Shown: positions 22,243-27,541 of the stretch, piece after piece
How positions within the stretch are numbered: the stretch's first letter is position 1
How the letters are laid out: every line of letters starts with the position of its first letter
NCBI GenBank assembly: GCA_028456385.1
Contig: JALNQF010000477.1
Span: 1 to 27,541 of the forward strand
Reading direction: 5' to 3'
Source: Ophiosphaerella korrae
Taxonomy: Eukaryota > Ascomycota > Dothideomycetes > Pleosporales > Phaeosphaeriaceae
DNA length: 27,541 bases
The notes under the pieces: model-generated
Databases searched by the model: none
Told to the model about the DNA's origin: nothing
What the model saw: only the letters and a program-made list of their open reading frames with translations
Made by a program: the position numbers and the translations under genes

Positions 22243-22900
22243 GTTAAAACTCTCTAGAACGCCTAGTAGCGAACTAAGAGAACTAATATTACTATTACTA
22301 GATAGAGAGGCGATAAGAGCGCCTAACGTAGGACCTACTATAGCAACACTAAATACTTTATCTAAGTCTAGCTTAGCTTCTAGAGCTACTAACTATATAG
22401 CTAATTTCTTATTATTTAGCGCCTTTATCTTATAAAGATAAGAGAGACAAGCTTAATTCTCTACTAGCTTACTCTACGCAAGCTCCTAGATCTACTTACA
22501 CTTAGTTTTAGCCTCTACAATTTAAGATAGTAATTTCTCTTAAGCTTAGTTAACAGCTCTCCCTATTATTATTAAGCCTAGATACAAGAATAAGTATAAT
22601 AAACATACACTCTATAAGAGAAACACTAGACACGTTATAGAAACTATAAACGTTTACATAAATATATACTTTATAAGCTCTACTATTGTTTATAGAAACT
22701 ATATAAGGAGAGTACTTAAGATTTAACTTAGAGGAAGTATAACAAGAATAAGGAAACATTTTAACACTATTGCGTAACACGTAATTAGTAAGAAGATATT
22801 AACGACGTATAGAAGAGGCAACTATAGAGAGTAATAAGGAACTAGAAATTAACAAAGAAAGTAGGTTAATAACCTTAGCTTTAGGATAGATAAACAAGGA
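22243..22900 (-). other. gypsy C 3' region with candidate antisense ORF
   Basis: Between chromodomain and purine tract. The minus strand holds a stop-free frame at 22550-22780 (76 codons plus TAA; it opens on GTG, with its first ATG at codon 8), the longest intact frame in the window. The equivalent 231 nt are also stop-free in copies A (3823-4053) and B (8592-8822). A second minus-strand frame from about 22610 to 22243 reads as a Lys/Glu/Leu-rich helix (order A-L-E-A-K-L-D-L-D-K) plus a Ser-rich tail, broken only by TAA/TAG. The two might be exons of one gene, or the first may be a by-product of codons that RIP cannot turn into stops. No family recognised. Confidence 0.42.
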
Positions 22901-22907
22901 CCCGCCT

Positions 22908-22921
22908 AGAGGAGGAGATAG
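22908..22921 (+). promoter_or_regulatory. polypurine tract of gypsy C
   Basis: AGAGGAGGAGATAG immediately before the 3' LTR, identical to the tract of copy A. Expected plus-strand primer. Confidence 0.78.
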
Positions 22922-23352
22922 TATTATAATAGTAACAAGAGAAATATAGATAGAACTAATTAGCCCTATAACTAAAGGATTAAGTTCTTATAAATATAAA
23001 GAATATAAACTTAATTAAGAAACTACATATAATTAAGATACCTAAAGTAATCTATAATCTATAAACTCTTAGCGTTAATAGATTATAGATTAAAGTAATC
23101 TACAATCTATTATTCTTAGTAGTAATAGATTAATAGATTAGGACAAGTATATAGTTAGTAGCAACGCGTATTATTAAGATAGTATTAGTAATTTAATCCC
23201 TTAACTATAGAACGCTAATACAAGATAGTTACAAAATATCTTCTATTATTTATAGTTATTATAGATCTCTATACGAACTTTTATTATTACTTTACAATCT
23301 ACTAACCCTTCTAAGATAAGTACTTATAGTCGATAACAAAAAGCCTATTATA
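22922..23352 (+). repeat. 3' LTR of gypsy C (431 bp)
   Basis: It starts TATTATAATAGTAACA and ends CTATTATA, both RIP forms of the 5' LTR ends. It has the same length as the 5' LTR and the same tail type. The hairpin is at 23048-23092. Confidence 0.93.
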
Positions 23353-23357
23353 TCTCT
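23353..23357. repeat. target site duplication TCTCT, right copy (gypsy C)
   Basis: Exact repeat of 16312-16316. Confidence 0.92.
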
Positions 23358-25621
23358 TAGCTCTTCTATTTAGCTTGTATATATATACTAGAGTACTCTT
23401 AACTATAATCTTTTCTTATTTAGCCTAAATCTAGAAGCGCGTCTTACCTCTCTATAAGAGTATTACTACTTTATTATCTTACTAGAGTATATATATATAG
23501 AGCTTATAGCGCGTTAGTAGTAGCTTTATAAAGCTTTTAAATACTCTTATTATCTCTTAAAGTATTTTACTTTATAATAAGTAGGTATAGAGCTTACTAC
23601 TATACTTATACTTAAGTAGTATAGTCTAAACTTCTCTAAAGCAGCTAGTAGGTATATTAAATAGGTCTTACGCTACTCGCTAGTATAGGCGTAAAGCTCT
23701 CTTTCTAGGCTACCTTAAGATAACTTACTTAGCGTAGGCTATTAAGTAATACTTATACTTAATACGCACTATCCTATTAATACGCACGTTTCTTACGCTT
23801 GTTACTAGCGCTTATAGTACTTCTAGTCTAAGATAACTAGCTCTAGTATACTAGAGCTCCTCTAAGTTACTTCTAGGCGTTATACGCTATAAGTTAAGCT
23901 ATTAATTAACTTAATTACTTTAAGTTACGCTTATAATAGTTAGATAAAACGTAATAGGCTTATATTTAATAAAAGTAAGATTATATTTACGTATTAGCGT
24001 CGCTAGTATAATACTCTCTACTAGCGTTCCTACTCTTAGAGTTACGTTAAAACCTTAATACTAGGCTTTAGCTTACTATAATTAAGCTTTAGATACTATA
24101 TTAATATAAAATCCTTTAACTACTACTACTTTATAAAGCACAAGATTCTCTATATACTTACTATAAGCTCTATTTAGAGCGTTCTTAAAGACTTAAGTAC
24201 TTTTACTAAGTATTAGAAACGCTTATATACTTACTTCTACGTAGCTTATACCTTTTACTTTTATAAAAGAGCCTAGTTCTATAAGACTTATTAAGTTAAC
24301 TAGGTAGAGAGTAGCTCTATTATTAAGTATAGTACTCTTAAAGAGTAGGTAAGTGTTAAAATCTAGTATTAAGTAGGCTCTAGGTGCTAGCTTAATAAGT
24401 TTACCTAAGTTAATAAGTATACCTAGGTCGATAAGTACTACGTTTAGCTAGCCTAAGTAGACTAGAGCCTTTAATTTAACTAACTCTAAGCTAGCTTTAA
24501 CTAGTTCCTACAAGAGACTAGCCTACTTTTAAGTTACTAAGGTTTTAACTACTATAAAGCGCAGCTTATCTAAACGAGCCTATATTTTCGCCTTTCTATT
24601 ATCGTCTATTTTAAATAGATTACTAGTAAGCGCTACTTATACCTATCTATAATCTTATAGCTTCTAGTAGTAAGCTTAGCTATATAAGTAGTTATATTTT
24701 AAGTTAGTACTTAAGCTTAAGCTTAGCTTAGATCTTCTAAATATTATAAATACGCTAGCTCCTTAATTAGTAGTTTAGAGCTTATACTCCTATAATAGAG
24801 CTAAGTAGATACTACTAATTTACTTTAGCGTAAGTACTTTTAAGCTAAGGACTAAGCTCTAGATTACTAATTAGCTTATTATCTAAGCTTAGTCTAGAGC
24901 TAGCTTTAGCGTTAACGCCTCTAAGAAATCTTATACTATAAGCTCGCCTATTACCTCTATAATATTGTACGCAATTATACGCTAATATAGGCGTAGCTAC
25001 TTATTATACTAGAGCTCTAGTAATTATTATCTTTAGCGAGCCTTTTATAGATAGGCTTAGTATTAAGCTTAGATAAAATTACTAGCGCTAGTATTAGATA
25101 GGGCTAGTAAGCTCTTCAGTATTTAGACGAGCTCTTATAATATAGCTTTATTATTTACAAGTAGAGTTATCTTAGCTATTACTAGATAACTTAGATTAAC
25201 TATAGCGTTTACCTAAGTACTTAGAGCTCTAAGGCGTACTATTTGCAATACCTAGGTATCTTTTATAGCTTAGTATTTCTCTATTATAAGCTTATAGGTA
25301 GCTACCTCTTCTACTATTACTAGGCTCTTTAGTTTAAGTTAAACTAGTTTATTAGTGTAGATATTAGGGACGTTATTAGCTTCTAGATTAACTAGCTACT
25401 AGATACCTAACTTAAGAGCGTTGTAATAAAGTTATATAAACTATACTAGCTATTATAAGCGCTTGTTAAGTAGAGTAGTACTTTTATTAAGTAGAGTAAT
25501 CTCGCTATAGGATATTATAAGCGTTTAAGTAATAGATAAGATAAGATAAGATAAGATAAAAGTATACTAAGCTCGCAATCTCTTACTATAGTATATAGGA
25601 TAGAACTATTAAGTAATTTTT
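23358..25621 (-). pseudogene. inner copia gag, protease and integrase N-terminal half
   Basis: Minus strand, reading from 25621 down. The first about 1.2 kb should be leader and gag; it is poorly conserved and I see no clean zinc knuckle. Protease: N-N-R-A-T at 24310-24324, RIP form of D-S-G-A-T, followed by V-N and then a segment with K-V-K-G. Next, near 24060-24130, L-V-L-Y-K-V and K-G-F-Y-I-N-I-V-S, the copia V-L-x-V-P-G-F-x-x-N-I-x-S motif. The GAG-pre-integrase and zinc region is at about 23740-23900. The integrase core has R-V-A-x-D-L-F near 23660 and Q-D-N-K near 23480 (copia T/S-D-N-G). The catalytic Glu codon lies at the gypsy C junction and the domain goes on at 16316. Stops are TAA/TAG. 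It is assigned by motifs, weaker in gag. Confidence 0.82.
25535..25559 (+). repeat. five tandem GATAA units in the copia leader
   Basis: GATAA repeats at 25535, 25540, 25545, 25550 and 25555 (four as GATAAG), about 80 bp inside the 5' LTR of the inner copia. GATAAG is the core site of fungal GATA factors such as AreA/NIT2. It could be a regulatory cluster or a simple microsatellite. The outer copia's equivalent is outside the window, so conservation cannot be tested here. Confidence 0.6.
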
Positions 25622-25638
25622 AGCGCTAAGCTTATAAC
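25622..25638 (-). promoter_or_regulatory. primer binding site of inner copia, half-tRNA iMet type
   Basis: Directly abutting the 5' LTR, the minus strand reads GTTATAAGCTTAGCGCT. Undoing three RIP-type transitions gives a match to GTTATGAGCCCAGCGC, the complement of the anticodon stem and loop of initiator tRNA-Met. That is the internal half-tRNA primer known for Drosophila copia and several fungal copia elements. The match is from memory of tRNA sequence and not computed. Confidence 0.6.
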
Positions 25639-25803
25639 TATTACGAGATACGAGCTTAGAAATAAGTAGGAGATAATTATTAATTAAAGAGCTATCTAAG
25701 CTAGGCTACTTATATATAGTAGAGTAGCTTAAATAGCTTATATAGCTTACTTACTACTATAGGCTTACTTAAATTATATAGAGCGAAGCTCTAACTTGCA
25801 ATA
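25639..25803 (-). repeat. 5' LTR of inner copia (165 bp)
   Basis: On the minus strand it starts TATTGCAAGTTAGAGC and ends CTCGTAATA. It contains TATATATAAG as a possible TATA element. Same length as the left LTR at 5045-5209. Confidence 0.9.
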
Positions 25804-25808
25804 AAATC
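25804..25808. repeat. target site duplication AAATC, right copy (inner copia)
   Basis: Matches 5040-5044. The outer copia RT resumes here with Y-L-V-Y-S/T-like sequence in register. Confidence 0.92.
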
Positions 25809-26470
25809 TATCTTGTATATAGTAATAATAGTGCGACTAGATATTATATTTATAGCTACTAAGCTCTCTTAATATCTTATAAATCTAAGCTAAAAGTATC
25901 TTAAAGTAGTAAACTAAGTTATTATTTACTTATATAGAACTTAGTACCTATTAGTTTAGTATAGCGAGTAGTAAGATAGTAAGTAGTAAGGTACTAAGCT
26001 ACTTATATATAGAGACGCGTTATTTACTAATAATCTAGTAACGCGCTACTTATCTTATAGCTATATTATAATACTCTTTAGTAGAGTAGTAATATAGAAA
26101 GTAGTATAACAAGCTATAGTAACTACCTCTACTACTAAAGCTAAGCTACTTACGCTTAAGTACGTAAGTAAAGAGGTAATAGTACTAAAAAGGCTCTTTT
26201 AAGAGCTTATATTAGACCTAGGAGCTACTTAGATAATCTTCTATAATAATTAGTAAATAATTAGACTTATTATAAGTAAAAATAAGAGAGTAATAATATA
26301 CTTACGTTACGTAGATATATAGAATATATAGCTAAGATAAGAGTATACTAGAGGCTTATTTTAAGTTTCTTATATACTAACGAGCGAGATACTAGTAGAT
26401 AGCCTAACTAAGTACCTCCTAGAGTAGTAATTTAAGAGATTTAAAGCTTACCTTAACTTTAAAGATATAT
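25809..26470 (+). pseudogene. outer copia RT end and RNase H (right piece)
   Basis: Continues the RT interrupted at 5044. It reads through a segment recognisable as copia R-P-D-I-x-F-A/x-x-x-L-S (near 25830-25870) and then RNase H: Y-R-D-A-L-F (copia Y-x-D-A-D-x-A) near 26010, S-T-T-K-A-K-L-L (S-T-T-E-A-E) near 26130, Y-V-S-K-E-V and, near 26396, D-S-L-T-K-Y-L (copia D-G-L-T-K). It ends about 26470. It aligns base for base with the reverse complement of 6405-7070. RIP stops throughout. Confidence 0.88.
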
Positions 26471-27312
26471 AAGCTAAGCTTAAGTTATAAGAATTATAAA
26501 AGTAAAGTATAAAGTATATAAAGAAGTCTTTAAATTAGAGCGCTAAAGCGTAGTACTAAAATATAGAGCTAAAGCTTAGAGGTAAGCTTAAAATAAAGTA
26601 TCTATTTAAAATATAAGATTAATAAACTTACTAAGTAGTACCTTTACGCGTAAATAACGCGTAAAAGCCTCCTTAGCTTAAGCGTCTCTAGCTAGTAAAG
26701 TAGTAACTACTCTTATTATAATAGTAGCTTTAGTAAGTATAGTAGTAGTAAAATTATAAGTAGAAGTAGGAGTAGTAGTAGTAGTAAGTATAAGTATAAG
26801 TATAAGCTAAAGTAGAAGTAGAAGTAAAAGTAGTAAAAGAGTTTAAAGACCTAGAGTCTCTTTTATAACCTTACTAAGTAGTATATAGAAAGTCTTTTAG
26901 AGAGCTTTAAGCTCTTTTTCTAAAGCCTTATAGGCCTAGGTAGTAATAAAAGTAATAGTAGTATAGTAAGTAATCTTAGAGCTATAATATAAGTTAGTTA
27001 ACTAATATTAGATAAAGAGCTAAAGTAGCTCTTAAAGTAGTAAATTAAAGAGCTAGAGTAAAATTTTTAAATTAACTTATATAAGAACGTAGCTATAGCT
27101 ACTAGTAGTATAGTATATATAATACTAAACTCTTTCTCTAAAGGAGTTATAGTAGCTCCTATTAAAGTAGCCTACTAACGCGCTATAAGCGTAGTAGAAG
27201 TAGAGCTCTTTATAGAGAGTACTTATAACTTTCTTAAGAGAAGAAGTATAAAAGAGTAGGAGTAAAGGCGTCTATAGTACTAGAGTCTTTTTAGTATACT
27301 TTTTCTTTTTTT

Positions 27313-27345
<33 letters not shown>

Positions 27346-27442
27346 CTTTAGAGGTAGTATAAGAGTAAGATATATAAGTATAAGTAGCTTTCTTAGCTTT
27401 ACTCTATAAGAATAAGTTAGTATAATAATTACTAATATAAAA
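26455..27442 (-). pseudogene. candidate antisense ORF in the 3' region of outer copia
   Basis: The counterpart of 5444-6420 in opposite orientation: the same frame, homopolymer tract (27314-27346), adjoining Lys cluster and charged helices. Because it is seen twice, the sequence belongs to the copia family and is not a stray insertion. Stops are TAA/TAG only. No family recognised. Confidence 0.4.
27314..27346 (+). repeat. trinucleotide tract (AGT)10(AGC)
   Basis: Plus-strand view of the homopolymer tract in the outer copia. The terminal AGC is the only unit that keeps C, because the next base is T and not A. It has two units fewer than the tract at 5540-5578. Confidence 0.75.
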
Positions 27443-27541
27443 AGTAAGCTTTAAAAGCTTTAAAAATAGTAACTTATAATAGCTATAATAATAGTTACTA
27501 AAGAGTTTACAAGGCTAAGAAAACTCTAAATATACTACGCG
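27443..27541 (+). other. outer copia 3' region, cut by the window end
   Basis: Reverse complement of about 5345-5443 in the inner copia. No motif seen. The outer 3' LTR should follow within about 300 bp outside the window. Confidence 0.6.

Larger units (their letters stand above)
16317..23352 (+). mobile_element. Ty3/gypsy chromovirus copy C, complete, plus strand
   Basis: A complete 7036-bp element with two 431-bp LTRs (16317-16747, 22922-23352), TSD TCTCT, leader, gag-pol 16809-22241, 3' region and purine tract. It keeps more CpA than copy A and more catalytic residues (integrase D-R-D intact near 21405), so it is probably the youngest or least RIP-affected copy. The last 47 bp of its LTRs differ from those of A and B, so it represents a second LTR type. 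It sits in the inner copia integrase at the codon of the catalytic Glu. Confidence 0.95.
5045..25803 (-). mobile_element. inner Ty1/copia retrotransposon, minus strand, with two nested gypsy elements
   Basis: Bounded by 165-bp LTRs (5045-5209 and 25639-25803) and a 5-bp TSD AAATC. The coding strand is minus: 5' LTR at 25639-25803, primer site, gag, protease, integrase, RT, RNase H, a 3' region of about 1.2 kb, then the 3' LTR at 5045-5209. It is interrupted at 16312-16316 by gypsy C and at 8016-8020 by gypsy B. Without the inserts and the extra TSD copies its length is about 6688 bp, a full-size copia plus an unusually long 3' region. It is the same family as the outer copia it sits in, in opposite orientation. 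RIP has left stops throughout. Confidence 0.92.

Noticed and set aside
22550..22780. 76-codon open frame on the minus strand as an independent host gene
   Set aside because: It lies inside the 3' region of gypsy C, opens on GTG, has no recognisable domain, and recurs at the same place in copies A and B. It is kept only as part of a possible element-encoded antisense gene.

Overview
The window is built entirely of nested, RIP-mutated LTR retrotransposons; I see no host gene, rRNA, tRNA or intact coding sequence. The DNA is very AT-rich, full of TpA and poor in CpA and TpG. Every recognisable retroelement reading frame is studded with TAA/TAG where Gln or Trp codons are expected. That is the mark of repeat-induced point mutation (C to T in CpA on either strand), so the source is most likely a filamentous ascomycete (Pezizomycotina) and the locus an AT-rich heterochromatic block. 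I cannot name the species.

Layout. (1) 1-4625: 3' part of a Ty3/gypsy chromovirus, copy A, plus strand (protease, RT, RNase H, integrase, chromodomain, 3' LTR). It lies in an outer Ty1/copia element on the plus strand, seen at 4626-5044 (RT) and again at 25809-27541 (end of RT, RNase H, 3' region). (2) 5045-25803: a second, inner copia element on the minus strand that split the outer one. It has 165-bp LTRs at both ends and an exact 5-bp target duplication AAATC. (3) The inner copia is itself split by two complete gypsy elements of the same family as A. Copy B is 8021-15045, minus strand, with 430-bp LTRs and TSD GTTTA. Copy C is 16317-23352, plus strand, with 431-bp LTRs and TSD TCTCT. With both inserts and one TSD copy of each removed, the inner copia is about 6.69 kb and its pieces join into one minus-strand element: gag and protease at 23358-25621, integrase continuing at 15051-16316, RT and RNase H at 6405-8020.

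Order of events read from the nesting: outer copia first; then gypsy A and the inner copia (order between them unknown); then gypsy B and C into the inner copia. RIP changed bases but almost never length: A and C are the same length over 4194 bp, and the gypsy gag-pol can be followed as one uninterrupted frame of about 1.8 kb codons in B and C.

The least expected content is on the opposite strand. All three gypsy copies carry, between the chromodomain and the 3' LTR, antisense frames that look coding, including a 231-nt stretch free of stops in all three. Both copia copies carry, beyond RNase H, an antisense frame with a homopolymer tract, a Lys cluster and a helical segment. These may be accessory genes of the two families and are the best candidates for something undescribed here.
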